Shown here in pieces: positions 1-8,801 of a stretch of 64,000 nucleotides of DNA (position 1 is the first letter of the stretch; each line of letters opens with the position of its first letter). The stretch is taken from NCBI RefSeq assembly GCF_001610895.1, contig NZ_CP011274.1, positions 33,875-97,874 on the forward strand, given 5' to 3'. The notes below the pieces were generated by a model, which had not been told where the DNA came from, did no database searches, and was given only the letters and a program-made list of their open reading frames with translations. The position numbers and the translations under genes were made by a program. The stretch is from Planctomyces sp. SH-PL62 (lineage in GTDB: Bacteria > Planctomycetota > Planctomycetia > Isosphaerales > Isosphaeraceae).

Positions 1-54
1 GGGAGCGAGTTCCTCGCCTGGATCCCCGCGACCCCCCCCGACGCCGAAGAGTGA
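1..54 (+). CDS. C-terminal end of an unidentified protein (partial)
   Basis: The frame is open from the first base to a TGA at 52-54 and gives 17 residues ending in ATPPDAEE. Codon use (G or C in third positions) fits the genome, so this is probably the tail of a real gene starting left of the window. It is too short to identify. Confidence 0.4.
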   Translation, partial: GSEFLAWIPATPPDAEE

Positions 55-131
55 CGGGTCCGGCATCGCGTTTGCACAGGTCGCATTCAGAGAATGACGA
101 ATGCCGATCCCAGCACGCGAGGAAGGTCCCC

Positions 132-356
132 ATGAGCACCCCCATGACGTCCCACGCCCCGGCCGGCTGGCTCGCGGCGATCAAGCACTTCTTCTGCCGG
201 GTCTTCTCTCGGCCCGAGAATCGCGGCGCCTGCGACCGCATCGTGCCCGAGGAGGCGCGGCCGATCACGTCCGACGAGATCGTCGACGAGAGCTCCGAGG
301 ACTCGTTCCCCGCCAGCGACCCCCCGAGCTACACCGGCACGACCTCGTTCACCTGA
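132..356 (+). CDS. Short acidic protein with an EDSFPASDPPS motif
   Basis: A 74-residue protein. The start is the ATG at 132 because GGAAGG lies just upstream (121-126). The N-terminal half is basic and aromatic (AIKHFFCRVFSRP); the C-terminal half is acidic and ends in a DESSEDSFPASDPPS motif. That motif recurs at the ends of many short uncharacterised bacterial proteins, so the gene is likely real. There are no membrane segments and no known catalytic residues. The next gene starts 33 bases downstream, so the two may share a transcript. Function unknown. Confidence 0.6.
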   Translation: MSTPMTSHAPAGWLAAIKHFFCRVFSRPENRGACDRIVPEEARPITSDEIVDESSEDSFPASDPPSYTGTTSFT

Positions 357-388
357 GCCCGAGGCCCGACGCCCGAAAGGAGCCCGAC

Positions 389-625
389 ATGGCGACCTGC
401 GAGGTCTGCGGCAACGACTATGAGAACGCCATCACCGTGACGAAGGACGGCAAGGAGCACGTCTTCGACTGCTTCGAATGCGCGATCCACGCCCTGGCGC
501 CCGCGTGCGCCCACTGCGGCTGCCGGGTGATCGGCCACGGCGTGTCGGAAGGGGGGGCGATCTACTGCTGCGACGCCTGCACCCGCCACGAGGCCTCTTC
601 GCACCAGCATGCCGGATCCCGCTGA
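389..625 (+). CDS. Small Cys-rich zinc-ribbon/metallothionein-like protein
   Basis: A 78-residue protein starting at the ATG at 389, preceded by GAAAGG (375-380). It has Cys pairs spread along its length: CEVC near the N-terminus, CFEC, CAHCGC and CCDAC, plus several His residues, ending HEASSHQHAGSR. The spacing suggests two treble-clef or zinc-ribbon knuckles binding Zn or another soft metal. The second half resembles the CxxCxC...YC..AC pattern of bacterial metallothioneins. A metal-storage or metal-sensing role is inferred; the metal efflux operon 750 bases away is only suggestive context. Confidence 0.65.
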   Translation: MATCEVCGNDYENAITVTKDGKEHVFDCFECAIHALAPACAHCGCRVIGHGVSEGGAIYCCDACTRHEASSHQHAGSR

Positions 626-748
626 TCGGCGGGCGGCACGAAACTTGCGGTCCTGGTCTCCCATGGCCTTCGGGCGTCGACGACGCCCGGCACTCCCCGG
701 GACGGTCCCCGGGACGATCAGGCGAAGTCAACAAGGGGGATTCGACAG

Positions 749-1306
749 ATGGCGGACGCGAGAACCCCGCTCGAGCGTGCCTTGACGCTCGCGGCGGTCA
801 GCGGTTTGAGGGCCACGATGGGGCCGGCGCTGCTGGACTCCTCGAGGCGCGGCGGCGGCCGGCGGAGCGGCTGGGTGCTGGGGGCGCTGGGCGAGATGGC
901 CGTCGACAAGCTCGGCCTGTTCACCCGGCGATATCGGCCGATGCTGATGGTCCCGCACGCCCTCGCCGGGGCCTACGCGGCCCGCGAGAGCCTGCGGCGG
1001 GACGGCGTCGAGGACGCCTCCGGCCCGATCATGGGAGCCGTGGTCGCCGCCGGCGTGGCGGGGGTCGCCCCCATCGCGCGGATGGCCCTGAACAAGGGCC
1101 TCGGCGTCAACGACGCGGTCCTCAGCATGGCCGAGGACTACCTCGCCCTGAAATTCGGCGGCGAGGCCGTCGGCCTCTCGATGGAGCAGCTCGGCGACGC
1201 GGCCAAGGACGCGCTCGGCGACCTCCGCGACAAGGTCGCCCCCGACCTTGAAATGCCCGCGATCCCCGGCATGGCTCCTTCCCCACCGCTCGCCGGCCGG
1301 GTCTGA
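749..1306 (+). CDS. DUF4126-like membrane protein
   Basis: A 185-residue protein. Hydrophobic stretches alternate with Gly/Ala-rich turns: ALTLAAVSGLRATMGPAL near residues 11-28, LGALGEMAVDKL near 47-58, and GPIMGAVVAAGVAGVAP near 91-107. The order of a GLR...GPAL motif, a LG.LGE...DKL motif and a Gly-rich helix matches DUF4126 proteins as I know them. The C-terminal third is polar and ends Pro-rich. Function unknown; no partner is evident. It converges on the efflux operon, with a strong hairpin between them. Confidence 0.65.
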   Translation: MADARTPLERALTLAAVSGLRATMGPALLDSSRRGGGRRSGWVLGALGEMAVDKLGLFTRRYRPMLMVPHALAGAYAARESLRRDGVEDASGPIMGAVVAAGVAGVAPIARMALNKGLGVNDAVLSMAEDYLALKFGGEAVGLSMEQLGDAAKDALGDLRDKVAPDLEMPAIPGMAPSPPLAGRV

Positions 1307-1336
1307 TCCCACGACCGCATCGCCCGAAACGCCCGG

Positions 1337-1373
1337 AGCCCCGCGCCATCGAAGCATGGCGCGGGGCTCTTTC
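1337..1373. terminator. Bidirectional rho-independent terminator
   Basis: A perfect 13-bp inverted repeat (AGCCCCGCGCCAT at 1337-1349 with its complement at 1356-1368), a 6-base loop, then CTTT on the plus strand. It lies exactly between the convergent DUF4126-like gene and the RND pump gene, so it probably serves both. Confidence 0.8.
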
Positions 1374-1378
1374 ATTTG

Positions 1379-4300
1379 TTATCGGGAGAAGGGATGAGTT
1401 CCTCCCGAGGGGGTCCCGTCCCCTGGGGCCGGTCCCTTGCCGAAGAGGAGGTAGAGGACCGGCAGAGCGAGCATGGTGAGCATCGTGTCGCAGGCCATGC
1501 CGAAGACGACGACGGTGGCGAGCGGCTTCTGGACCTCCGCGCCGATGCCGGTGGAGAGCATCATCGGCACGAACCCCAGGGCGGCGACCGTCCCGGTCAT
1601 GAGCACGGGGCGGAGCCTCGCCAGCCGCGCGTCCTCGATGGCCGCCCGCTTCGGGAGGCCGCGGGCCATCCGGTCGCGGATGGCGCTGACCAGGATGAGC
1701 CCTTCGAGCATCGACGCCCCGGCCAGGGCGACGAAGCCGACCCCCGCCGAGATGGTGAACGGCAGGCCCATGACGTACAGCCCAAGGATCCCGCCCGCCC
1801 TCGCGAACAGGACGCCGCTGAAGATCATGAGGGCGTCCCGCACCGAGTGGAACGTCATGTAGAGCAGGCTCAGGATGAGCGCGAGGGCGAGCGGGACGAC
1901 GATGTAGAGCCGCCGCTCGGCCCGCTCCAGATGCTCGAACTGGCCGCCCCATTCGATGGAGTAGCCCGTCGGCAGGCTTACCTCGCGGCCGATGCGGTCT
2001 CGCGCCTCGGCGACGAACGAGGCGATGTCGCGGCCCCGCACGTTCGTCTGCACGATGAGCCGACGCCGGCCCCAGTCCCTCTGGATCGTCGACGGCCCGA
2101 CCGTCGGCTCGATCGTCGCCAGGCGGGTCAGCGGGAGCCTCTGGCCCGAAGCGGTCGTGATGAAGAGGTCTTCCAGGGCCTCCGGGTCGTCGCGGTATCG
2201 GAGCGGCAGCCGCACCACCAGGGGGAATCGCCTGTCCGGCTCGATGATCTCGCCGACGCCGATCCCCCCGATGGAGCGGATGACGTCGGTCACCGCCCGC
2301 GCCGGGACGCCGTATCGGGAGAGGGCCTCGTTGTCGACGTGGATGCGGAGCACGGGGAGACCCGTGACCTGCTCGACCGACGTGTCGGCGGCGCCCCGGA
2401 TGCCCGTGACGAGTTTCTGGATCTCCTCCCCCTTAGCCTTCAAGGTCTCCAGGTCTTCGCCGTAGATCTTGATGCCGAGATCGGACCGGATGCCGGCCAC
2501 CATCTCGTTGATTCGAAGCTCGATGGGCTGCGTGTAGACGGCCCGCATCCCGGGCAGGACCTTCGTCACCTCGGCCATCGCGGCGACGAGTCCATCCTGC
2601 GTCTTCGCCTTCGTCCAGCGCTCCCGAGGGGTGAGCGTGATGAAGACGTCCGAGACTTCCAGCCCCATCGGATCGGTGGCGACCTCGGCGGTTCCGGTCC
2701 TGGTCCAGACGTCCTGGATCTCGTCGGGGAAGTGCGATTTCAGGTAGTTCTCGATGCGAGTCCCGTAGCGGATCGACTCTTCCAGGCTCACGCTCGCGAG
2801 CCGGACGGTGTTCACGACGATCGAACCCTCGTTCAGCCTGGGCACGAATTCCGAGCCGAGCTGCAAGCCCATGACGGTCGAGAGGAGGGTGATCGCCCCG
2901 ACCGTGAGGAGCGTCGCCCTGGGATGGTTCAGGCCCCAGCCGAGGATCGGCTGGAACACCCTGTGGGCCATGCGGTCCACCAACGTCGGCTTCTCCGACG
3001 TCCTTCGCCCCAGCCCGAGCGAGGCGAGCACCGGCATGAGCGTGAGCGAGAGGACGAGCGAGGCCGAGAGGGCGAAGACGACTGTGAGGGCCATCGGCCT
3101 GAAGAGCTTCCCCTCGATCCCTTCGAGCGTAAGGATGGGGAGATAGACGATCATGATGATGAGCTCGCCGAACATCGTCGGCCTCCTCACCTCGACCGCG
3201 GCGTCCCGGATCACGTCCAGTTTCGAGCGGTCCGAGCGGTCGCCCGCCAGCCGCTTCGCGCAGTTCTCGACCATGACGACCGAGCTGTCGACGACCAGGC
3301 CGAAGTCGATGGCGCCCAGGCTCATCAGGCTCCCCGCGACGCCCACTCGCTCCATCATCGTCACGGCGAAGAGCATCGAGAGCGGGATGGCGGACGCGAC
3401 GATGAGCCCGGCCCGCAGGCTGCCGAGGAACGCGAAGAGGACGGCCACGACGAGGACCGCCCCTTCGACGAGGTTGCGCCCGACGGTCCTGAGCACCTGT
3501 TCGACGAGGTCGGTCCTCTTGTAGACCACGGCGACCTCGACGTCGGCCGGCAGCGACCTCTTCACGTCGTCCATCGCCGCGTCGAGGGCGTAGGCGACGT
3601 CTCGAGAGTTCTCGCCCATCCGCATGAAGGCGAGCCCGAGGACGGCCTCGCCCCGCCCTTCGGCGGTGACGGCCCCCCGGCGGATGGCGTGGCCCACTTC
3701 CACCTCGGCGACGTCGGAGATCCGGGTCGGGACCCCGTCCTGGGCCTTGATGACGATGGCGGCGATCTGCTCGACGGAGACGGTGCGAGCGACGCCCTGC
3801 ACGAGGCTCGCCTCCCCGGAACGGACGACGTAGCCGCCGCCGACGTTCTGGTTGTTGTCCCGGAGGGCCTGCATCAGGTCGTCGAGCGTGAGTCCGTGAC
3901 GCGCGAGCTTCATCGGGTCGGCCTGCACCTCGTACTGCTTCTCGTAGCCCCCCCAGGCGTTGATCTCGGCGACACCGGGCACGCGGAGCAGCCGGGGCCG
4001 GATGACCCAGTCCTGGAGCGTGCGCAGCTCGGTCGAATCAAGCTCGGGGTTCTTGCTGGTGAGGAGGTAGTGGTAGACCTCGCCGAGTCCGGTGGCGACC
4101 GGCCCCATCCTCGGCCGCGCCACCCCATCGGGGATCTCCACCTCGCCGAGCCGCTCGTTGACCTGCTGCCTCGCGAAATAGACGTCTGTGTCGTCCGAGA
4201 AGATGGCGACGACCTGGGAGAAGCCGAACTTCGAGACCGAGCGTAGCTCCTCTAGACCCTTGAGACCTCCCATCGCGTATTCGACGGGGAACGTGATGAG

Positions 4301-4489
4301 CCGCTCCACCTCGTCGGGCGAAAGTTCGGGGGCGGTTGTGTTGATCTGGACCTGGATCGGCGTCGTGTCCGGGAAGGCGTCGAGCGGCAGCCGGACCGCC
4401 GAGCGGACGCCGACGACGACGAGCAGGGCCGCCGCGAGGAGGACGACGAATCGGTTCCTGAGGCTGGCGTCGATGAGGGCGTTGAGCAT
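1379..4489 (-). CDS. czcA: CzcA/CusA-family heavy-metal efflux RND pump
   Basis: A 1036-residue inner-membrane proton/metal antiporter of the heavy-metal RND family; full length for the family (about 1030-1050). It opens with the usual first helix (SLRNRFVVLLAAALLVVVG) and FPDTTPIQVQI. The TM4 motif AIDFGLVVDSSVVMVEN (about residues 393-410) carries the acidic residues needed for proton coupling in CzcA-type pumps. A large periplasmic loop, then a second set of helices, complete the duplicated fold. It sits 33 bases downstream of the adaptor gene, so the two are one operon. Which metal is exported (Co/Zn/Cd or Cu/Ag) cannot be settled by eye. No outer-membrane CzcC-type gene is present in the window. 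Confidence 0.95.
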   Translation of the reverse strand: MLNALIDASLRNRFVVLLAAALLVVVGVRSAVRLPLDAFPDTTPIQVQINTTAPELSPDEVERLITFPVEYAMGGLKGLEELRSVSKFGFSQVVAIFSDDTDVYFARQQVNERLGEVEIPDGVARPRMGPVATGLGEVYHYLLTSKNPELDSTELRTLQDWVIRPRLLRVPGVAEINAWGGYEKQYEVQADPMKLARHGLTLDDLMQALRDNNQNVGGGYVVRSGEASLVQGVARTVSVEQIAAIVIKAQDGVPTRISDVAEVEVGHAIRRGAVTAEGRGEAVLGLAFMRMGENSRDVAYALDAAMDDVKRSLPADVEVAVVYKRTDLVEQVLRTVGRNLVEGAVLVVAVLFAFLGSLRAGLIVASAIPLSMLFAVTMMERVGVAGSLMSLGAIDFGLVVDSSVVMVENCAKRLAGDRSDRSKLDVIRDAAVEVRRPTMFGELIIMIVYLPILTLEGIEGKLFRPMALTVVFALSASLVLSLTLMPVLASLGLGRRTSEKPTLVDRMAHRVFQPILGWGLNHPRATLLTVGAITLLSTVMGLQLGSEFVPRLNEGSIVVNTVRLASVSLEESIRYGTRIENYLKSHFPDEIQDVWTRTGTAEVATDPMGLEVSDVFITLTPRERWTKAKTQDGLVAAMAEVTKVLPGMRAVYTQPIELRINEMVAGIRSDLGIKIYGEDLETLKAKGEEIQKLVTGIRGAADTSVEQVTGLPVLRIHVDNEALSRYGVPARAVTDVIRSIGGIGVGEIIEPDRRFPLVVRLPLRYRDDPEALEDLFITTASGQRLPLTRLATIEPTVGPSTIQRDWGRRRLIVQTNVRGRDIASFVAEARDRIGREVSLPTGYSIEWGGQFEHLERAERRLYIVVPLALALILSLLYMTFHSVRDALMIFSGVLFARAGGILGLYVMGLPFTISAGVGFVALAGASMLEGLILVSAIRDRMARGLPKRAAIEDARLARLRPVLMTGTVAALGFVPMMLSTGIGAEVQKPLATVVVFGMACDTMLTMLALPVLYLLFGKGPAPGDGTPSGGTHPFSR

Positions 4490-4522
4490 GGATCGGCTCC
4501 TGAGGGCAGGGGGGGGCTGCGG

Positions 4523-6052
4523 CTACTCGCAGCAACCGGCCCCGATGGAGCCTTTCATGATCTCGGTCTTGAGGAGGAACGAGCCGTCGGTCACGACCTC
4601 CTGGCCGGATTTCAGCCCCCAGGTCACCTCGAGGACGTCGCTCCGGTGGATCGGCCGGGACTTGATCCGCTGCGGCCGGAAGGAGGAGCCCCCCTGCGTG
4701 AGGAAGACGATGTCGGCGCCTTCGTAGCGCTGGACGGCGGCCTTCGCGACCGTGAGGGCCTCGTGGGCGTCGTCGACCCGAATTCGGACCTTGCCGTACT
4801 GGCCGGACCTGAGCTTGCCGTCGGGGTTGGGCAGTTCGGCCCGCACCTTCGTCGTCCGGGTCCTCTCGTCGACCCCGGCCCCGACCCAGGTGATCCGGCC
4901 GGCGTGGGTCGTCGCGTCGCTTGGCGAGGAGAGCCCGGAGACCACGAACGAGACCGCTTGCCCCTCGCGGATCTCGGCGACGTCCCGTTCGTAGACGTCG
5001 ATCCAGAGCCAGATAATCGACGTGTCGGCGACGGTGAAGATGCTCGTCGCGGGCTCGACGGCCTCGCCGTTCACGGCGTGCCGCAGGATGACCGTCCCGT
5101 CGATGGGGCTGCGGATCTCCAGCGGCGGCTTCGCGTCGTTGGTGCGGAGGACGGCCCGCAGCGCGTCGTCGTCGAACTGGAAGTTCCGGAGCCGTTGCTC
5201 GACGTCCAGCAGGTTCGCCTTCGCCTGATTCAAGGCGGTCCTCGCCATGACCTCCGGCCGCGACCCGACCACGCCCTCGGCGACGAGCGTCCCGGTGCGG
5301 CCGAGGGCGTCCTCCGCGAGCTTGAGGGCCGCGTCCGCCGCGATGTACTGAGCCTTGGCCGTGCTCACTTCGGATGAATCGACGATCGCGAGGACTTCCC
5401 CCGCCTTGACCTTCCGGCCCAGGTCGACGCGGGCCTCGCGGACGTAGCCGCGCGCCCTCGGGGTGATCTCGGCGAAGCGATTGGCGTTGTAGGCGGTCTC
5501 CGCGTTCGCGGTCAATTCGTGGGCGTGCTCGTCCGGCTCGACCGACGCCGTGCCCAGGCCGACGTCCTTGACCAGCTGGGTCGAGGCCAGGCGGACCATC
5601 GGGAGCAGCTTGCAGTACTCGACCAGGCCGTCCGGCCCCTTCTCGCCGAACTCCTTACACCAGCCGTCGTCGATGAGTTCGAGGCCGGCCGAAGCCGACG
5701 TCCCATCCTTGAAATTCTCCGGGTGGCATTTCGGGCAGAAATGGGCCGGCAGCCCGTGGTCGCACGGCTTGACGTCGTACTTCTTCGCAAGCTCCGGGTG
5801 GCAGAGCGTACAGACGTCCTCGGGGATGCTCCCGTGCTCCGCGCAGAGCAGGAGCTTCTCCTTCAATTCCGGATGGCAGAGCGTGCAGAACTTCTCCGGA
5901 ACGCCGTGCTCGTCGCAGAAGAGGCCGTACCCAGGCTGGGCCGAGGCCGCTCCGGGTCTCGGGAGCCAGTCCGGCCGGAGATACGAAACACCGGCGACGA
6001 CGGCCGCCCCGATGCCGAGGGCGACGACCGCCCCGACGAGAATCTTTCTCAT
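4523..6052 (-). CDS. czcB: RND periplasmic adaptor (CzcB/CusB-like) with three Cys/His repeats
   Basis: A 509-residue membrane-fusion protein that would link the pump to an outer-membrane channel. Residues 5-24 form an N-terminal anchor. The extension that follows holds three repeats: Cys46...CTLCHPEL (56-63), Cys70...CTLCHPEL (81-88) and Cys97...CPKCHPE (106-112), with EHG or DHG after each first Cys. From about residue 150 the normal adaptor fold appears: a beta-barrel start (LASTQLVKDVGLGTASVE), a lipoyl half (GYVREARVDLGRKVKAGEVLAIVD), a helical hairpin, the second lipoyl half (IRSPIDGTVI) and the beta-barrel and membrane-proximal domains. The repeats are probably metal-binding, although CxxCH also matches the c-type haem motif. 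First or second gene of the efflux operon. Confidence 0.9.
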   Translation of the reverse strand: MRKILVGAVVALGIGAAVVAGVSYLRPDWLPRPGAASAQPGYGLFCDEHGVPEKFCTLCHPELKEKLLLCAEHGSIPEDVCTLCHPELAKKYDVKPCDHGLPAHFCPKCHPENFKDGTSASAGLELIDDGWCKEFGEKGPDGLVEYCKLLPMVRLASTQLVKDVGLGTASVEPDEHAHELTANAETAYNANRFAEITPRARGYVREARVDLGRKVKAGEVLAIVDSSEVSTAKAQYIAADAALKLAEDALGRTGTLVAEGVVGSRPEVMARTALNQAKANLLDVEQRLRNFQFDDDALRAVLRTNDAKPPLEIRSPIDGTVILRHAVNGEAVEPATSIFTVADTSIIWLWIDVYERDVAEIREGQAVSFVVSGLSSPSDATTHAGRITWVGAGVDERTRTTKVRAELPNPDGKLRSGQYGKVRIRVDDAHEALTVAKAAVQRYEGADIVFLTQGGSSFRPQRIKSRPIHRSDVLEVTWGLKSGQEVVTDGSFLLKTEIMKGSIGAGCCE

Positions 6053-6231
6053 GGTCCATCCCCATTCGCTGTTCGAGAGTTCGAAACGAGCCCGCAGTAC
6101 CGCGCGTGGACGCGCAGGTTCTTCCTCGCCCGCGCCGCGAGACGGCGCGAGCGGACGAGCGGCGTGGATCGCCGCGTCGCGGACCTTCGAGGCGGGGCCG
6201 CCTCAGTGGTCCGGAGTCTTGATGGGCGGGC

Positions 6232-6597
6232 TCAACAGCGGAAGTTCTGGAGCATGAGATGCGCCCGGCGCGGTCCGCCCGTGGGGCTTCCCGGCGTCGC
6301 GCCGAAAGCGGGCGTCGGCCGCCCCCAGAGGGCGGCGAGGATGTAGGCGGCGGGGGACGAGAGCGGCGACCATTCGCCCGGCCCCGTCTCGGAATCGAGC
6401 TGCGAGTCGGGGCCTCGGACGGCCCCGGCGCAAATGCAACTCGTCGCGTCGTTCTGGACCGGCCCGGGCGTCTGGCGGTCGTCCGACCCTTCGGTCCCCT
6501 CACACTGGGACGCGCAGCAACCGACCAGGTCCGCCCGACAGAGCTGGGGGCAGGCCAGGAGCAAGGCGGCCAGCATCAATGACAGGAACGATTTCAC
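6232..6597 (-). CDS. Small secreted Cys-rich protein upstream of the metal efflux genes
   Basis: A 121-residue protein read from a GTG at 6597, chosen because AGGGG lies five bases upstream and the product then begins directly with a signal peptide (KSFLSLMLAALLLACPQLCRA). A GTG at 6630 would add 11 residues. The mature part starts with a Cys cluster (GCCASQCE) and has a second one (SCICAG); the rest is Pro/Gly-rich and ends in NFRC. It is on the same strand as, and 179 bases upstream of, the adaptor gene. A periplasmic metal-binding or metal-sensing role is inferred from context. No family is recognised. Confidence 0.55.
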   Translation of the reverse strand: MKSFLSLMLAALLLACPQLCRADLVGCCASQCEGTEGSDDRQTPGPVQNDATSCICAGAVRGPDSQLDSETGPGEWSPLSSPAAYILAALWGRPTPAFGATPGSPTGGPRRAHLMLQNFRC

Positions 6598-7271
6598 GGA
6601 CACCCCTGACGCCTCGATCGGGAAGGTCACCTTTCAACCATATCGGCGCACCGACCGGAAGGAAAGGACGATTCCGCCCCGATCAAGCCCGCGATTCGCC
6701 ATCCGCGACGGTCGAAGGGGTTCCGACCAGCCTTCAGACCAGACAGCGCCTTTTCAAGTCGATGGGGACGCCGTCGAGGTCGCTTCACCGGCAGCCGATT
6801 CAGGCCGGAAATTCGGCGCATCTTCGGTTGCGAAAACATAATCGCCATTATCGGACCCAGGCGACGAGCCCTCCGTTGAGGGAAAGTCCGCGGACCTTGG
6901 GCCTTCACCCGCCGCAACGATATGGCGGTCGTCTTCTCGATCGCGACGTACGAGGAGAATGACCTGATGATGTGGGTCTCCGGACGATCGCGTTCGGCGT
7001 CCGACCTCCTTCATCTCCATCCGATCGTTGCGGTCCGGCCGCCGAAGAGACCGCCTCTCGGGCGGCGGAATTTTCGCTCGGGAATGGACATGAATTGTCC
7101 GTCGGATTTTAAAGGCCGTCCGAACGCGTTGCGTAACGCTTAGTCCAGTCGAGACTTAGCGATTGTTCTTGAGTTGGCTCGGACGTTGCTATCGAGGGGG
7201 CGGTCGCGTCGTATTGAAGATGGTCAACTGGCCGTCGGCTCTCAACGGAGCCCGGTTCGGTCAAGGAACGA
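6598..7271. other. Intergenic region between the efflux operon and the DUF1559 gene
   Basis: About 670 bases separating divergent genes. It is less GC-rich than its surroundings, especially near 6820-6860 and 7080-7200, as expected for promoters in both directions. Open frames here lack convincing codon bias or motifs. Apart from the candidate promoter at 7163-7192, nothing was recognised. Confidence 0.5.
7163..7192 (+). promoter_or_regulatory. Candidate sigma70-type promoter of the DUF1559 gene
   Basis: TTGTTC (7163-7168), an 18-base spacer and TGCTAT (7187-7192), in an AT-richer stretch 80 bases upstream of the start codon. Neither box is perfect and planctomycete promoters are poorly defined. 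Confidence 0.25.
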
Positions 7272-8264
7272 ATGCCCACCATGACCCGCCTCCGCATCAA
7301 TGACCGAAACCGTCGCCGCGGCTTCACCCTGATCGAACTCTTGGTGGTCGTCGCCATCATCGCCGTGCTCATCGCGATGCTCTTGCCCGCCGTGCAGTCG
7401 GCGCGCGAGGCCGCCCGAAGGATGCAGTGCGTCAACAATCTGAAGCAGATCGCCCTGGCGGCGCACAATTATCACGACGTCAACAATTGCTTCCCCTCGG
7501 CGAGGCCCTCTTCCTCCCCGCAGCACGGCCACATGGTCTCGCTCCTGGCGTTCCTGGAGCAAGGCGTCCTGACCAACGCGTTCAACGTCGCGCTCTCGGG
7601 CGGGTTCGCCGACCCGGGGAACCAGACGGTGGCGAACACCAACCTGTCGGTCCTGCTGTGCCCGTCGAATCCCAACCAGCAGACCATCCGTCTGCGCAAG
7701 TCCAGTTCGACCGGGAAGGCGTATGGGGCGTATATCACCGACGCCGAAGGGACTTTCATGACGGGCTGGGTCTGCGATTACTGGGTCAATCACGCCATCA
7801 GCGCGTCGACCATCGCTCTGCTCAGCCCCGGCGCGACGGCTCCCGACCCGATCCTCAAGGGGACCGCGCCGAGGATGGCGATGGTCACCGACGGCCTCTC
7901 CAACACCACGCTGTTCCTCGAACACGCGGGCTATGACAAGCACTACGTCAAGGGGGTGGGCTGGCCGATGCCGGACACAGATCTCACCCTCGACCAGCCC
8001 GGGGCCTGGGGGGCGTGGCTGGGTTGGTGCGCGTTCATGGTCCAGGGGTACTCCAACTCTCCCCCGCCGACCAATTCGGGCACCCCCGCCGGGACCGCCT
8101 GTGCGATCAACTGCAACAACTCGCAGGGGGTCTTCGGCTTCCATCCCACGGGGGCCAACGTCGCCATGGCCGACGGCGGCGTCCGGATGCTCTCGACGAG
8201 CATGACGGTCGCCAACCTGATGGCCATGGTCAGCCGCAACGGCGGGGAGATCGTCCAGGAATGA
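7272..8264 (+). CDS. DUF1559 secreted protein with type IV pilin-like N-terminus
   Basis: A 330-residue protein. After a short basic leader it carries the prepilin signature [19 protein letters not shown] (residues 18-36), the site for prepilin peptidase cleavage after Gly and N-methylation of Phe. It continues with [20 protein letters not shown], typical of the DUF1559 family that is greatly expanded in Planctomycetes. The C-terminus has the family's H-x9-DG-type element ([19 protein letters not shown]). Length is normal. An ATG at 7281 is an alternative start. It overlaps the following lipoprotein gene by four bases (ATGA), so the pair is co-translated. Surface or pseudopilus location is inferred; the exact role of these proteins is unknown. 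Confidence 0.93.
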   Translation: MPTMTRLRINDRNRRRGFTLIELLVVVAIIAVLIAMLLPAVQSAREAARRMQCVNNLKQIALAAHNYHDVNNCFPSARPSSSPQHGHMVSLLAFLEQGVLTNAFNVALSGGFADPGNQTVANTNLSVLLCPSNPNQQTIRLRKSSSTGKAYGAYITDAEGTFMTGWVCDYWVNHAISASTIALLSPGATAPDPILKGTAPRMAMVTDGLSNTTLFLEHAGYDKHYVKGVGWPMPDTDLTLDQPGAWGAWLGWCAFMVQGYSNSPPPTNSGTPAGTACAINCNNSQGVFGFHPTGANVAMADGGVRMLSTSMTVANLMAMVSRNGGEIVQE

Positions 8265-8728
8265 CTGGGACTCCGCCGTCGACGTCCCGGCCGCGGCTGC
8301 GCCTCGCGGCGACGTCCGTGACCGCCGCAGTGCTGATCGCGACCGTCGGTTGCGGCGGGCCTGAGCCGTGCGTCGTCTCGGGCCGGGTGCTCGTCGATGA
8401 CCGCCCGGCCGAGGGCGTCTATGTCGTCTTTCATACCGCCGGTGATTCGACCGGGCTGGCCGATTCCGGCTCGGCGCGATCGGTCGAAGGGGGCTTGTTC
8501 ACGGCCGTCGTCAGTACGCCGGGCGAGTCGAAAGTCACCGCGTTCTGGCCGGCCGTGACGGTCGAGGGTCAGGACGTCGTCGAGGGGGCCGACCGCTTCG
8601 GCGGCGTCCATCGGGACCCGCGACGTCCAGTCGCGACGGTGACGATTCGCCAAGGGGAGAACGTCCTGGAGCCGTTCTCGCTGGCGTCTCCTCCGACCGG
8701 GAAGACGCGCGGCCGCGGCCGCCGTTGA
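8261..8728 (+). CDS. Lipoprotein with carboxypeptidase-regulatory-like domain
   Basis: A 155-residue protein whose ATG overlaps the stop of the DUF1559 gene. Its signal peptide ends in a lipobox (LIATVGCGG, Cys about residue 29), predicting lipidation. The rest reads as one small beta-sandwich: [22 protein letters not shown] is a transthyretin/carboxypeptidase-regulatory-like opening, and the end is basic (KTRGRGRR). A short lipoprotein of this type directly after a DUF1559 gene is a recurrent planctomycete arrangement, which suggests joint function at the cell surface; the function itself is unknown. Confidence 0.8.
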   Translation: MTGTPPSTSRPRLRLAATSVTAAVLIATVGCGGPEPCVVSGRVLVDDRPAEGVYVVFHTAGDSTGLADSGSARSVEGGLFTAVVSTPGESKVTAFWPAVTVEGQDVVEGADRFGGVHRDPRRPVATVTIRQGENVLEPFSLASPPTGKTRGRGRR

Positions 8729-8801
8729 GTCGCCGATCGCCGTCGCTCCGTCGGTCGTTCGAGTCCACCACTCTCGCCGATTCACCCATCGAGATTAGAT
8801 C

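Noticed and set aside
1376..4246. A 956-codon open frame on the plus strand
   Set aside because: It lies wholly antisense to the RND pump gene, is extremely rich in Asp, Arg, His and Gly, and has no ribosome site or motif. It is a by-product of high GC content.
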